Shown piece after piece: positions 1 to 8,542 of a stretch of DNA of 64,000 nt. The stretch's first letter is position 1. Every line of letters starts with the position of its first letter. The stretch lies in contig NZ_JAEDAK010000017.1 in the NCBI RefSeq assembly GCF_016093275.1, positions 39,422 through 103,421 of the forward strand, given 5' to 3'. The notes below the pieces were generated by a model. The model saw only the letters and a list, made by a program, of their open reading frames with translations. It was not told where the DNA came from and searched no databases. Source of the DNA: Inhella proteolytica (lineage in GTDB: Bacteria; Pseudomonadota; Gammaproteobacteria; Burkholderiales; Burkholderiaceae_C). A program made the position numbers and the translations under genes.

Positions 1-54
1 TGGTTCACGCCGCCGGCGCACGCGGTGGACGACCCGTTCGGGCTGCAGGCTTGA
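1..54 (+). CDS. C-terminal end of an unidentified protein (partial)
   Basis: Frame 1 is open from the window edge and ends with TGA at 52-54, giving 17 residues that finish in FGLQA. The stop lies directly against the TCA stop complement of the next gene at 55-57, a tail-to-tail arrangement seen at several other places in this window, so a real gene end is plausible. The fragment is too short to identify. It could also be chance. Confidence 0.4.
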   Translation, partial: WFTPPAHAVDDPFGLQA

Positions 55-1485
55 TCAGGCGGCCTCGTCACCCCAGGGCAGCATCAGCGTCAGCAGGGTC
101 AGCTTCTCGAACTCGGGTTCGAACTGGGCAATGATGGCCTCGGGGTCGGGGCACAGGCCGGCGTCGGTGATCAGGCCGAACTGCACCTTGCCCGCGTAGG
201 TCAGGATGCTGACGCCCATGCCGATGTCGCCGCTCTGCGGCACCCAGAACATCACCTTCTCCACCGTGCTGCCGCAGAAGCTCAGGGCCTTCTGCGGGCC
301 CGGCACATTGGTCATCACCGCCGTGGCCTTCTTGGCGAAGATGTTCAGCATGGCGTGCTGCACCGGCTTGATCAGCAGGCCCGCCACCGCCAGCAAGCCA
401 AAGGCCATGATGGGCTGGAAGCTGCCCTTGAGTTCCTGCATGCGCTCGCGCACGGCGAACAGGCGCTCCACCGGGTTGGCGATGCCGATCGGCAGCACCA
501 GCGGCACCAGGCCGAAGCGGTTGCCGAGCTGGTAGGCCTTTTCCAGCGGCCGCAAGTTCACCGGCACCATGGCGCGGATCTCCTGGCCCTCGGGATCGTC
601 ACCCTTGGCGCGCAGGTAGGCGCCAATGGCACCAGCCACGCAGCTCAAGAGCACATCGTTCACCGAGGCGCCGAGCGCCTTGCCCACCGCCTTGACCTGG
701 TCCAGCCCCAGGCCATCGGCCCAGGCCACGGTCTTGCTCGGGCCGGGCTTGCCCTTCAGCCGGGTGTGCGAGTCATCCGGCATCAGCGCAAAGGCTGTCA
801 CGTCGCTCACCGCCTGGTAGCCCAGCTTGGCCATGTGCAGGGTGGCGTCCACCGGCGTGTCGGGGGCGATCAGCAGGTCCATGCCCTTGGCCGCGCCCTT
901 GCCCGCCAGGTGCACGGCGTTCACCGTCATGTCGGTGATGGGGCGCAGCAGGGTGTCGACGATCCAGTCCGCCTCGCTCTCGGGCTCGGGCTCACGGCGG
1001 CGCCGCGGCGGCGGGGCGCCGCCATCGGTGATGGAGAGCATCACGGCGATCAGCGCGATGCCGTCGCCAATGCAGTGGTGGATGCGCGCCACCAGCGCCG
1101 ACTGGCCCTCCACGTCCTCGATCAGCTCGAACTTCCACAGCGGGTGCCTCGGGTCCAGCGGCTCGGAGGCCAGCGCGCCCACATGGGCCTGCAGGGCCTG
1201 CGTGGCGGTCTGCCCCGGCTCGCGCTGCAGCACGGCGCGCTGCACATGGCGGCTGATGTCGAAATCCGGGTCCTCGACCCACTCGGCGCCCAGCACGTCC
1301 TCGCGCACAAACTGGCGGAAGCGCCGGTAGGGCAGCAGGCGCTCGATGCAGCGCTGGCGCAGCGCATCGAGCGAGATGCTGGGCTTCAGGAACCAGACCC
1401 CGACGATCATCATCAGGTTCTCGGGCGTGTCCATCCGCAGCCAGGCGGTGTCGACACGGCTCATGCGCTCGGTGCTGAGGCTCAT
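55..1485 (-). CDS. WS/DGAT family wax ester synthase / diacylglycerol acyltransferase
   Basis: 476 aa, the normal length for bacterial WS/DGAT enzymes, which transfer an acyl group from acyl-CoA to a fatty alcohol or diacylglycerol to make storage wax esters or triacylglycerol. The active-site motif HHxxxDG is present as HHCIGDG at residues 136-142, the PLW motif follows DPRH at about 115-117, and the N-terminal MSRVDTAWL-type start is typical. The C-terminal half carries the usual NVPGP segment. The start ATG at 1485 gives the expected N-terminus. The gene is divergent from an acyl-CoA-binding protein gene 97 bp away, which fits a role in acyl-CoA handling. Substrate preference (wax ester or TAG) cannot be read from the sequence. 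Confidence 0.92.
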   Translation of the reverse strand: MSLSTERMSRVDTAWLRMDTPENLMMIVGVWFLKPSISLDALRQRCIERLLPYRRFRQFVREDVLGAEWVEDPDFDISRHVQRAVLQREPGQTATQALQAHVGALASEPLDPRHPLWKFELIEDVEGQSALVARIHHCIGDGIALIAVMLSITDGGAPPPRRRREPEPESEADWIVDTLLRPITDMTVNAVHLAGKGAAKGMDLLIAPDTPVDATLHMAKLGYQAVSDVTAFALMPDDSHTRLKGKPGPSKTVAWADGLGLDQVKAVGKALGASVNDVLLSCVAGAIGAYLRAKGDDPEGQEIRAMVPVNLRPLEKAYQLGNRFGLVPLVLPIGIANPVERLFAVRERMQELKGSFQPIMAFGLLAVAGLLIKPVQHAMLNIFAKKATAVMTNVPGPQKALSFCGSTVEKVMFWVPQSGDIGMGVSILTYAGKVQFGLITDAGLCPDPEAIIAQFEPEFEKLTLLTLMLPWGDEAA

Positions 1486-1582
1486 GGAGTGCGGGCTCTA
1501 AGGGGGGATTCGCCGGGATTCTGTCGCTAACATGGCCCGCACCCTTCCCTCTTTAGCCGGGCTGTTGACCCAAGGAGACACG

Positions 1583-1834
1583 ATGAGCCTGAAAGCGAAA
1601 TTCGAAAAAGCCGTGGCCGATTCCAAGAAGCTCTCGGAGCGCCCGGACAACGCCACCCTGCTGCAGCTGTACGCGCTCTACAAGCAGGCCACCGAAGGCG
1701 ACAACGAGACCAAGAAGCCCGGCATGATGGACATGGTGGGCCGCGCCAAGTGGGGCGCCTGGGACGAGCTCAAGGGCAAGGGCGAAGAAGAGGCGATGCA
1801 GGAGTACATCGACCTCATTGAATCCTTGAAGTAG
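1583..1834 (+). CDS. acyl-CoA-binding protein (ACBP family)
   Basis: 83 aa with the whole ACBP fold: MSLKAKFEKAV start, LLQLYALYKQAT helix, the KPGMMDMVGRAKWGAWDEL ligand-binding segment, and a C-terminal YIDLIESLK. It is a cytoplasmic carrier of long-chain acyl-CoA. The ATG at 1583 is chosen because AAGGAGA at 1572-1578 lies at a good distance; an upstream in-frame start has no such site and would add a non-conserved tail. The gene is divergent from the WS/DGAT acyltransferase, so it may supply that enzyme with acyl-CoA (inference). It is followed at once by a strong terminator and so is probably monocistronic. Confidence 0.93.
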   Translation: MSLKAKFEKAVADSKKLSERPDNATLLQLYALYKQATEGDNETKKPGMMDMVGRAKWGAWDELKGKGEEEAMQEYIDLIESLK

Positions 1835-1853
1835 TCCGTCCAGCTTCCAAGAC

Positions 1854-1876
1854 AACGGCCCTTCGGGGCCGTTTTC
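1854..1876 (+). terminator. Rho-independent terminator of the ACBP gene
   Basis: A perfect 8-bp stem, AACGGCCC pairing with GGGCCGTT, closes a stable TTCG tetraloop at 1862-1865 and runs into TTTTC. It lies 20 nt after the ACBP stop. Confidence 0.9.
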
Positions 1877-1937
1877 ATTGACGCGCCCGCTGTCAGGCTC
1901 CTTCTCCGTCACGCCCGGTCGTGTGGAGCGCGGGCGT

Positions 1938-2007
1938 AGGGTGGGCAGCGCAGTGAAGTCAAGGGGGAGCCCGCAGGGCGGCGGACATGAACGGAGCTGC
2001 CCACCCT
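1938..2007. repeat. intergenic inverted repeat, possible REP/MITE-like element
   Basis: Two perfect 12-bp arms, AGGGTGGGCAGC (1938-1949) and GCTGCCCACCCT (1996-2007), are separated by 46 nt. The whole noncoding stretch 1877-2060 is GC-rich and non-repetitive otherwise; the conserved-looking part may run on to about 2050. No U-tract follows, so this is not a plain terminator. It fills the gap between two convergent genes, a common place for REP-type elements. Copy number in the genome is unknown. Confidence 0.5.
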
Positions 2008-2060
2008 GCGGCCTCGCTTCGCTCGGCACTCGCAGGACATGCCATCCGGCATGGCCACGC

Positions 2061-2378
2061 TCACTTCTTTTTCTTGGGCGCCTTGGCTTTGGCCGCCAGC
2101 AGCTTGTCGAGTTCCTTCTCGATCTCGCCCTCGATCGTGCCGCGCAGCGCACCCAGCAGCAGGCCCAGCTTGGCCTTGAGCTCGAAGGTGTCGGCCGTCA
2201 CCACCAGCTCGCCCTTGACGCCGCTGCGGGTGAACTCGATGGTGTCGCTGTCGTCGCCTTCGTAGACCGTGCACTCCATGCCGAGGCGCGCTTCGGCGTC
2301 TTCGGCCCATTGCCAGGCCACTTCGCGGGCGCGCTCCATGCCGAGGTGGTGATCGCGGTGGATGTGGATGGTGGACAT
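2061..2378 (-). CDS. polyhydroxyalkanoic acid system family protein (PHA_gran_rgn)
   Basis: 105 aa. The pattern of a His-rich start (MSTIHIHRDHHLG), then a two-strand segment (SGVKGELVVTADTFELKAKLG) and a lysine-rich tail fits the small family associated with polyhydroxyalkanoate granule gene regions. Its biochemical role is unknown. The tail is very basic (AKAKAPKKKK), which could contact DNA or the granule surface (inference). It stands 5 nt downstream of the aminopeptidase gene stop on the same strand, so the two are probably co-transcribed. Together with the WS/DGAT and ACBP genes it makes a storage-lipid neighbourhood. Confidence 0.8.
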   Translation of the reverse strand: MSTIHIHRDHHLGMERAREVAWQWAEDAEARLGMECTVYEGDDSDTIEFTRSGVKGELVVTADTFELKAKLGLLLGALRGTIEGEIEKELDKLLAAKAKAPKKKK

Positions 2379-2383
2379 GGTGT

Positions 2384-3409
2384 TCAGGGTAGCAAGGCAT
2401 CGCGCTCGGCGCGGGGAAGGCGGGCCAACCGGGCCACTTCGGCGTGGAAATCCGGCCAGCGCCGCCCCAATCGATCAAACAGGGCTTCGAAGGCCGGCAC
2501 GCGCTGGTGGTAGGTGGCCAGCAGGGCCAGATGCGCATTGTTGGCAGCCTGCGCCCAGGCGCGGTAACCCGAGTAACCCGGATCCTGCGCGGCCAGGGCG
2601 TCGATCTGCTCGCGCAGTTGGGTGAAGCGCTCCGCCTTGGCGCGCGCTCGATCCTGGCGGTCGTCGGCATAGATCGCGCGCAATTCGTCGCGCGCCTGCA
2701 CGGCCAGCGCCTGCCAGCGGGCGCGGCGCTGTTCGCGCGCCTCGTCCAGCGCCTGCAGCTGCGCGTCGGGGTGGGCGGCCCACCAGGCCTGCAGACCCAG
2801 GCGCTCCACGGCGGTGGCGTAGGCCTCGTTGAAGCCACTGTCGTCGGCGGCGTAGGCGGCCTGATGCGCCAGCTCGTGGAAGATCAGGCGCGCCGTCTCG
2901 GCCAGGCCGCCGCGCAGGAAGGTGGACAGCAGCGGGTCGCCACCCAGCCAGTTGCTGTAGCCCAGGGTGGAGTAGGCCGGCACGCCGTAGCTGTAGACAT
3001 CCCAGCCCTCGGCCTTCAGTTGCGCGGCCAGCGTCTCGGCCTCGGCCTTGTTCGGGTACCCGCGGTAGCCCACGCAGCCCATCACCGGGAAGCACCAGCG
3101 CTTGAGCTCGATGGCGAACACCGGCGCGGCCACCACGTTCCACACCACGGCCGGTTGCGGCAGCTCCACATAGCGGCGGTAGCTGGCGTTGTCCGGCAGG
3201 GCCAGGGCCTGGCTGGCAAAGGCGCGCAGGCGCTGGGCCTGGGCCAGGCGCTCGCGCAGCGCGGCCGGGGTGCTGGTGTCGGCCAGCCAGTCGTCAATCG
3301 GCCGGGCCTGCTTCAGCAGGTCCAGGTGGCTGCCCAAGGCATTCGCGCGGTAACGCCACTCGGCACAGCCTCCCAGCAGGGGCAGGGCCAGCAGCGCGCG
3401 CCGCTTCAT
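2384..3409 (-). CDS. predicted aminopeptidase lipoprotein (COG4324-type)
   Basis: 341 aa when started at the ATG at 3409, which overlaps the stop of the upstream oxidoreductase in the classic ATGA form. The N-terminus MKRRALLALPLLGGC is a lipoprotein signal with the lipobox cysteine at residue 15. A zinc-binding HExxH motif, HELAH, lies at 178-182, in the context LIFHELAHQAAY typical of the predicted aminopeptidase family; a further acidic helix NEAYATAVE supplies the likely third ligand. It should act at the periplasmic face of a membrane. Substrate is unknown. A longer ORF upstream of 3409 is antisense noise within the neighbouring gene. Confidence 0.85.
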   Translation of the reverse strand: MKRRALLALPLLGGCAEWRYRANALGSHLDLLKQARPIDDWLADTSTPAALRERLAQAQRLRAFASQALALPDNASYRRYVELPQPAVVWNVVAAPVFAIELKRWCFPVMGCVGYRGYPNKAEAETLAAQLKAEGWDVYSYGVPAYSTLGYSNWLGGDPLLSTFLRGGLAETARLIFHELAHQAAYAADDSGFNEAYATAVERLGLQAWWAAHPDAQLQALDEAREQRRARWQALAVQARDELRAIYADDRQDRARAKAERFTQLREQIDALAAQDPGYSGYRAWAQAANNAHLALLATYHQRVPAFEALFDRLGRRWPDFHAEVARLARLPRAERDALLP

Positions 3410-5445
3410 GCGGGTACGGCTTCGACCTCGACCAGGCAGTCGTAGAAGCTGGCCCCGCCGCCCAGGTCGGTCAGGCCCTGGTGGGTCAGTTCGTTGACGT
3501 TCTTGCCGTCCACGCCGAACTTGCGCCACCACACGCCCAGGCCGTTGACGACGCCAGGGCGGGCGCGGCCGTTCAGGGCCACGCGCAGGCGCTGCTCGCC
3601 ACGGGCGTTGAACACGCGGGCCCAGGCGCCGTCGCTCAGGCCGCGTGCGGCGGCGTCACTGGCATGCATCTCCAACACCGGCTCGCGCTCGATGTCGCGC
3701 AAGCTCTGCACGTTCACGAAGCTGCTGTTGAGGAAGTTGCGCGCCGGCGGCGAGATCATGGCCAGCGGGTAGCGCGTGGCCAGGGCCGGGGCGGTTTCGG
3801 CGCTCTCCAAATTGGGCACGAAGTCGGGCAGGCCGATCTCGGGGTGGTCGGCCCAGACCTTGCCATGCGGCGTGGGCCAGCCGCCCGCGGCGAAGGGCGC
3901 CTCGGGCAGCGGCAAGGGCACGAAGCCGTTGGCGCGCAGTTGCTCGAAGTCGATGCCCCTGAGCGCCGAGCGGGCGAGCGATTCGTCGTCCTCCTGCGCC
4001 CAGGCCTCCGCGCCAAAGCCCATGGCGGCAGCCAGTTCGCGAAAGATCTGCGTGTTCGGCTTGGCCTGGCCCAGCGGCGCGATGGCCGGCTCGTTGATCA
4101 GCACATCGGTGTGGCCGTAGCTGGTGTGCACGTCCAGGTGCTCCATCTGCGTGGTGGCCGGCAGCACGTAGTCGGCCAGGTCGGCCGTGTCGGTCATGAA
4201 CTGCTCGATCACCACCGTGAACAGGTCCGGCCGCTGCAGGCCGCGCACCACCTGGCCGTTCTCGGGCGCCACCGCCGCCGGATTGCTGTTGTAGACGACG
4301 AGAGCCTCGATGGGTGGATCGGCGCGCAGCAGCGCGTCGCCGATGGCGCTCATGTTCACCAAGCGCGGCGCGCGGTCGCCCAGCAGGTCCGGGCGCTCCA
4401 GGGCGTCGTTGTTCTTGTAGGGCGCGGCGTAGCCGGAGGTGGAAAGCAGCAGGCCGCCGGCCCGGTGCTTCCAGGCGCCGATCAGGCAGGGCAGCAGCGC
4501 AATCAGGCGCACCGCATTGCCGCCACCGCGCACACGCTGCATGCCGTAGTTCAGGCGGATGGCCGCCGGGGCCGTCGTGCCGTAGTCGCGCGCCAGGTTC
4601 TGGATCTGCTCGACCGTCAGGCCGGTGAGCGGCGCCGCCCGCTCGGGCGACCACTGCAACGCACGCTCGCGCAGCTCGGGCCAGCCGTCCACGCAGCGCT
4701 CCAGGTAGTCATGGTCCAGCCAGTCGTGGCGGATCAGCTCATGTATCAGCGCCAGCGCCAGCGCGCCGTCGCTGCCCGGGCGCAGGGCCAGGTGCTCGTG
4801 GCATTTGTCGGCGGTTTCGGTGCGGCGCGGGTCGATGCAGATCAGCTTGGCGCCGTTGCGCTTGGCTTGGTTGGCGTAGGTCCAGAAATGCAGATTGCTG
4901 GCGATGCTGTTGCTGCCCCAGATCAGGATCAGCTTGCTTTCGGCAAAGAAGCGCAGGTGCATGCCCACGCGCGAGCCATAGGTCAGGTTCAGCGCGGTGG
5001 CGCCGGCGCTGGCGCAGATGGTGCGATCCAGGCGCGCCGCGCCCAGGCGGTTCCAGAGCCGGTCGGCCATCGAGCCGCCCTGCAGCAGGCCCATGGTGCC
5101 GGCGTAGGAGTAAGGCTGGATACGCTGCGGGTCGCGCGCGGCGATGGCGCCCAGGCGCGCGGCGATGTCAGCCAATGCGGCCTCCCAGCTGACCGGCTCG
5201 AAACGCGGCGGCTCCGTCTTGGCACTGACGCGCTTGAGCGGCGAGAGCAAACGCTCGGCATGGTGGGTGCGCTCGGGGTAGCGGCTGACCTTGGTGCACA
5301 GCGCGCCATGGGTGCTGGGGTGGTCCGCCCGGCCCTGCACCTTGATGACCTTGCCGGCCTGCACATGCACCTGCAGCGCGCAGGTGTCGGGACAATCGTG
5401 GGGGCAGGCGCCATTGACCACGCGCACATCGGGACTCGCATTCAT
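3406..5445 (-). CDS. molybdopterin-dependent oxidoreductase (formate dehydrogenase / BisC-like)
   Basis: 679 aa, typical of the single-subunit molybdopterin oxidoreductases of the DMSO reductase superfamily. Four N-terminal cysteines, C14, C18, C22 and C50 (CPHDCPDTC ... GALCTKV), form a predicted [4Fe-4S] site. The middle has the MGD-binding signatures GSNSIASNLHFW and IDPRRTETADKCHEHL, and the C-terminal molydop-binding domain shows RNFLNSSFVN and VFNARGEQRLRVAL. There is no Tat signal, so it is cytoplasmic. No partner electron-transfer subunit is adjacent; the only linked gene is the aminopeptidase lipoprotein with a 4-nt overlap. Substrate cannot be assigned from sequence alone. Confidence 0.88.
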   Translation of the reverse strand: MNASPDVRVVNGACPHDCPDTCALQVHVQAGKVIKVQGRADHPSTHGALCTKVSRYPERTHHAERLLSPLKRVSAKTEPPRFEPVSWEAALADIAARLGAIAARDPQRIQPYSYAGTMGLLQGGSMADRLWNRLGAARLDRTICASAGATALNLTYGSRVGMHLRFFAESKLILIWGSNSIASNLHFWTYANQAKRNGAKLICIDPRRTETADKCHEHLALRPGSDGALALALIHELIRHDWLDHDYLERCVDGWPELRERALQWSPERAAPLTGLTVEQIQNLARDYGTTAPAAIRLNYGMQRVRGGGNAVRLIALLPCLIGAWKHRAGGLLLSTSGYAAPYKNNDALERPDLLGDRAPRLVNMSAIGDALLRADPPIEALVVYNSNPAAVAPENGQVVRGLQRPDLFTVVIEQFMTDTADLADYVLPATTQMEHLDVHTSYGHTDVLINEPAIAPLGQAKPNTQIFRELAAAMGFGAEAWAQEDDESLARSALRGIDFEQLRANGFVPLPLPEAPFAAGGWPTPHGKVWADHPEIGLPDFVPNLESAETAPALATRYPLAMISPPARNFLNSSFVNVQSLRDIEREPVLEMHASDAAARGLSDGAWARVFNARGEQRLRVALNGRARPGVVNGLGVWWRKFGVDGKNVNELTHQGLTDLGGGASFYDCLVEVEAVPA

Positions 5446-5475
5446 GCGGGCATGATGGCAGAGAAGGTTTTCTCC

Positions 5476-6825
5476 ATGCCCAAGTCACGTTTTGATCTGA
5501 TTGTTCTCGGCGCCACCGGCTTTACCGGGCGCCAGCTGGTGCGGGCCTTGCGCCGCCAGGCCGCCGGCCGCGGGCTGAAGCTCGCCTTGGCCGGGCGCCG
5601 CCCCGAGGCCCTGGCCGAACTGGCCGGTGCCGACTTCGCCGCCCTGCCGGCCGACCTGGACCAGCCCGAATCCATCGAAGCCCTGGCGCGCCGCGGCCGC
5701 GTGCTGCTGAACCTGGCCGGGCCGTATGCCGAACGCGGCGAGGCCGTGCTGCTGGCCTGCCTGCAGGCCAACTGCCATCACCTGGACCTGAGCGGCGAGA
5801 CCTTCTGGATGCGCCGCATGGTGCAGCGCCACCACGCGCTGGCGCTGCGCCGCAAGACCCTGGCCGTGCACAGCTGCGGCTACGAGGCCCTGCCCTTCGA
5901 CCTCTGCGCCCAGGGCGCGGCCCAGGCCCTGCAAGACCGCGGCGGCGAGCGCCTGGCCGGCCTGAACATCGCCGTGCACTTCACCGGTCCGCAGCTGGCT
6001 CGCCTGGGCGACGCCATCAGCGGCGGCACCCTGGCTTCGATGCGCATGGTGCTGGCGCACGACCACGGCAACAGCCTGCAGCGCATGGACTGCCTGCTGC
6101 CCGAAGACCTGCCCGAGGGCTGGAACGCGAACGCCGTGGCCCTGGCCAATGCCGCGCCGCTCTCGCCCTGGTGGGACGACGCCGCCGGCTCCGTGCTGGC
6201 GCCCACCCTGCCCGCGCCCTTCGTCAACCCGCCGCTGCTGCTGCGCTCGGCCGCGCTGGCGCCCGCGCGCTTTGCGCCCAGCTTCCGCTACCGCGAGGGC
6301 CTGGCGATGCGCGACCTGGCCGAGCGCCTGCTCGCCCCCTTCAGCCGCCACGCCCCGGACAGCGACAGCCTGCTGGCGCGCTGGACCCTGGCCGGCCTGG
6401 GCGGCGCCAGCCTGGCGGCGCAGTGGTCGGCCGCAGCGGCCATCGCTGCGCCGCTGGCGGCCTTTGCCTCGGCCACGCAGTCCGACGCCGCGCGCCAGGC
6501 CCTGCAGACCCTGCTGGAGCGCTTCGGCCCCAAGCCCGGCGAAGGCCCTTCGGACGCCGCGCTGGACGCCATGGGCTACGAGCTGCATTGGCAGGCTCGC
6601 GGCGAGGCCGGCACCGCGCTGAGCGGCAAGCTCAGCGCCCGCGGCCACCCGGGCTACCGCTCCACCCCTGAGATGATGGCGGCCGTGGGCCTGGCCTTGG
6701 CCGAGGGGCGCCTGGGCCGCGGCCGCGCCGGCGTGCTCAGCCCCGGCGCCGCTTTCGGGCCCGAGGCCCTGCCCCTGCTGCACGACGCAGGACTGACCTG
6801 GACGATTGACGATGAAGCTGCTTGA
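5476..6825 (+). CDS. saccharopine dehydrogenase-like NAD(P)-binding oxidoreductase
   Basis: 449 aa from the ATG at 5476, chosen because AGAAGG (5462-5467) is well placed before it; ATGs at 5452 and 5455 are alternatives that lack an SD and would add 8 or 7 residues. The N-terminus holds a Rossmann dinucleotide motif GATGFTG (12-18) in the context IVLGATGFTGRQLV, as in the bacterial trans-acting enoyl reductase / YNR-like branch of saccharopine dehydrogenase-like proteins. HSCGYEALPFDL is a second family mark. The exact reaction is unknown. It is divergent from the molybdoenzyme (30 bp) and overlaps the next gene by 14 nt, starting a four-gene plus-strand operon. Confidence 0.87.
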   Translation: MPKSRFDLIVLGATGFTGRQLVRALRRQAAGRGLKLALAGRRPEALAELAGADFAALPADLDQPESIEALARRGRVLLNLAGPYAERGEAVLLACLQANCHHLDLSGETFWMRRMVQRHHALALRRKTLAVHSCGYEALPFDLCAQGAAQALQDRGGERLAGLNIAVHFTGPQLARLGDAISGGTLASMRMVLAHDHGNSLQRMDCLLPEDLPEGWNANAVALANAAPLSPWWDDAAGSVLAPTLPAPFVNPPLLLRSAALAPARFAPSFRYREGLAMRDLAERLLAPFSRHAPDSDSLLARWTLAGLGGASLAAQWSAAAAIAAPLAAFASATQSDAARQALQTLLERFGPKPGEGPSDAALDAMGYELHWQARGEAGTALSGKLSARGHPGYRSTPEMMAAVGLALAEGRLGRGRAGVLSPGAAFGPEALPLLHDAGLTWTIDDEAA

Positions 6826-8002
6826 CACCCTGCTCGCCGCCGGCGAAGACCTGACCCGCATCCGCCGCGACATCCACCAGCACCCCGAACTCTGCTTCCA
6901 GGAGCAGCGCACCTCGGACCTGATTGCCCAGCAGCTGGAGGCCTGGGGCATTCCGGTGATCCGCGGCCTCGGCACCACCGGCGTCGTCGGCGTCGTCAAG
7001 GGCGGCGACAGCCCGCGCGCCATCGGCCTGCGGGCCGACATCGACGCCCTGCCGATGACCGAGCACAACCACTTCCCGCATGCCAGCGTGCACCCCGGCA
7101 AGATGCACGCCTGCGGGCACGACGGCCACACCACCATGCTGCTGGCCGCGGCCAAGCACCTGGCCCAGCACCGCAATTTCGACGGCACGGTCTACCTGAT
7201 CTTCCAGCCCGCCGAGGAAGGCGGCGGCGGTGCGCGCGAAATGATCAAGGACGGGCTGTGGCAGCGCTGCCCGATGGACGCCGTGTTCGGCATCCACAAC
7301 TGGCCCGGCATGCCGGCCGGCACCTTCTCGCTGGCCAGCGGCCCGGTGTTCGCCAGCAGCAACGAGTTCAAGATCGTGCTCAAGGGCAAGGGCGCGCATG
7401 GCGCCATGCCCCACCTCGGCCTGGACCCGGTGCCGGCCGCCTGCCAGCTGGTGCAGGCTTTCCAGACCATCATCAACCGCAACAAGCGGCCGATCGACAC
7501 CGGTGTCATCTCCGTCACCATGATCCACGCCGGCGAGGCCACCAACGTCATCCCCGAGACGGTGACGCTGGAAGGCACGGTGCGCACCTTCACCGTGGCG
7601 GTGCTGGACCTGATCGAGCGCCGCATGAAGGAGCTGAGCGAGAACCTGGCTGCCGGCTTCGAGCTGCAGTGCGAGTTCCAGTTCCGCCGCAACTACCCGC
7701 CCACGGTGAACCACGCCCGCGAAACCGAGTTCGTGCGCCGCACGCTGGAGGGCATGGGCGCCAAGGTGGAGCGCTTCGAGCCCACCATGGGCGCCGAGGA
7801 CTTCAGCTACTACCTGCTGGACAAGCCCGGCTGCTACTTCCTGATCGGCAATGGCGAGGGCCAGCACCGCGAGGGCGGCCATGGCCTGGGGCCCTGCACC
7901 CTGCACAACCCCAGCTACGACTTCAACGACCAGCTGATTCCGGTCGGCGGCTCGATGTGGGTGAATCTGGTCGAGGCCTGGTTCAAGGAGCAGCAGGCAT
8001 GA
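6812..8002 (+). CDS. M20 family amidohydrolase (hippurate hydrolase-like)
   Basis: 396 aa. Metal-binding and catalytic motifs of the M20D peptidase/amidohydrolase family are clear: RADIDALP (74-81), HACGHDGHT (from 99), FQPAEEGGGGA, and GAEDFSYYL near the C-terminus. Members cleave N-acyl amino acids or similar amides in the cytoplasm using a two-metal centre. The ATG at 6812 gives the usual start; a TTG at 6806 in the same frame is possible but has no support. It overlaps the preceding gene by 14 nt and the following one by ATGA, so it is translationally coupled on both sides. Confidence 0.92.
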   Translation: MKLLDTLLAAGEDLTRIRRDIHQHPELCFQEQRTSDLIAQQLEAWGIPVIRGLGTTGVVGVVKGGDSPRAIGLRADIDALPMTEHNHFPHASVHPGKMHACGHDGHTTMLLAAAKHLAQHRNFDGTVYLIFQPAEEGGGGAREMIKDGLWQRCPMDAVFGIHNWPGMPAGTFSLASGPVFASSNEFKIVLKGKGAHGAMPHLGLDPVPAACQLVQAFQTIINRNKRPIDTGVISVTMIHAGEATNVIPETVTLEGTVRTFTVAVLDLIERRMKELSENLAAGFELQCEFQFRRNYPPTVNHARETEFVRRTLEGMGAKVERFEPTMGAEDFSYYLLDKPGCYFLIGNGEGQHREGGHGLGPCTLHNPSYDFNDQLIPVGGSMWVNLVEAWFKEQQA

Positions 8003-8541
8003 ACGAGGACCAAGTCATCGCTGAGACGCGTGCCTGGGTGGACAAGGCCGTCATCGGCCTGAACCTCTGCCCCTTTGCCAAGCAGGTGCAGGTCAAGGGC
8101 CAGGTGCGCTATGTGGTGAGCCAGGCCACGAAGGTCGAGGACCTGCTCTACGAACTGGCCAATGAGCTGAACCGTCTGGTGGATACGCCGCCCGAAGAGA
8201 CCGACACCACCTTGCTGATCCACCCCCAGGTGCTGACGGACTTCCTGGACTACAACGACTTCCTCGAAGCCGCCGACGCCCTGGTGGCCGACATCGGCCT
8301 GGAAGGCGTGCTGCAGGTCGCCAGCTTCCACCCCCAGTACCAGTTCGAGGGCACCGCGCCCGACGACATCACCAACTACAGCAACCGCTCGCCCTACCCC
8401 ACGCTGCATCTGCTGCGCGAGGACTCGATCGACCGCGCCGTGGCCGCCTTCCCCGAGGCCGAGTCCATCTTCGAGGCGAACATGGAGACGCTGGAAAAGC
8501 TGGGGATCGAAGGCTGGAAGGCGCTTGGATTGAAGCCCTGA
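7999..8541 (+). CDS. DUF1415 domain-containing protein
   Basis: 180 aa, the full length of the DUF1415 family. The family hallmark near the N-terminus, GLNLCPFAKQV (about 19-29), and the central FHPQYQFEGT segment are present, followed by NRSPYPTLHLLRE. No catalytic function has been established for the family that I know of; the conserved Cys and His/Tyr residues suggest an enzyme. Soluble, no signal peptide. ATG at 7999 overlaps the M20 stop (ATGA), and one base separates its stop from the next start, so it sits inside a tight operon. Confidence 0.9.
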   Translation: MNEDQVIAETRAWVDKAVIGLNLCPFAKQVQVKGQVRYVVSQATKVEDLLYELANELNRLVDTPPEETDTTLLIHPQVLTDFLDYNDFLEAADALVADIGLEGVLQVASFHPQYQFEGTAPDDITNYSNRSPYPTLHLLREDSIDRAVAAFPEAESIFEANMETLEKLGIEGWKALGLKP

Positions 8542-8542
8542 G

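Noticed and set aside
3481..5475. Upstream extension of the saccharopine dehydrogenase-like gene
   Set aside because: The frame is open only as the shadow of the molybdoenzyme on the other strand; family homology starts at 5476.
6806..6811. TTG start two codons ahead of the M20 amidohydrolase ATG
   Set aside because: An ATG follows at once and matches family starts; unlike anmK and srkA there is no need for TTG.
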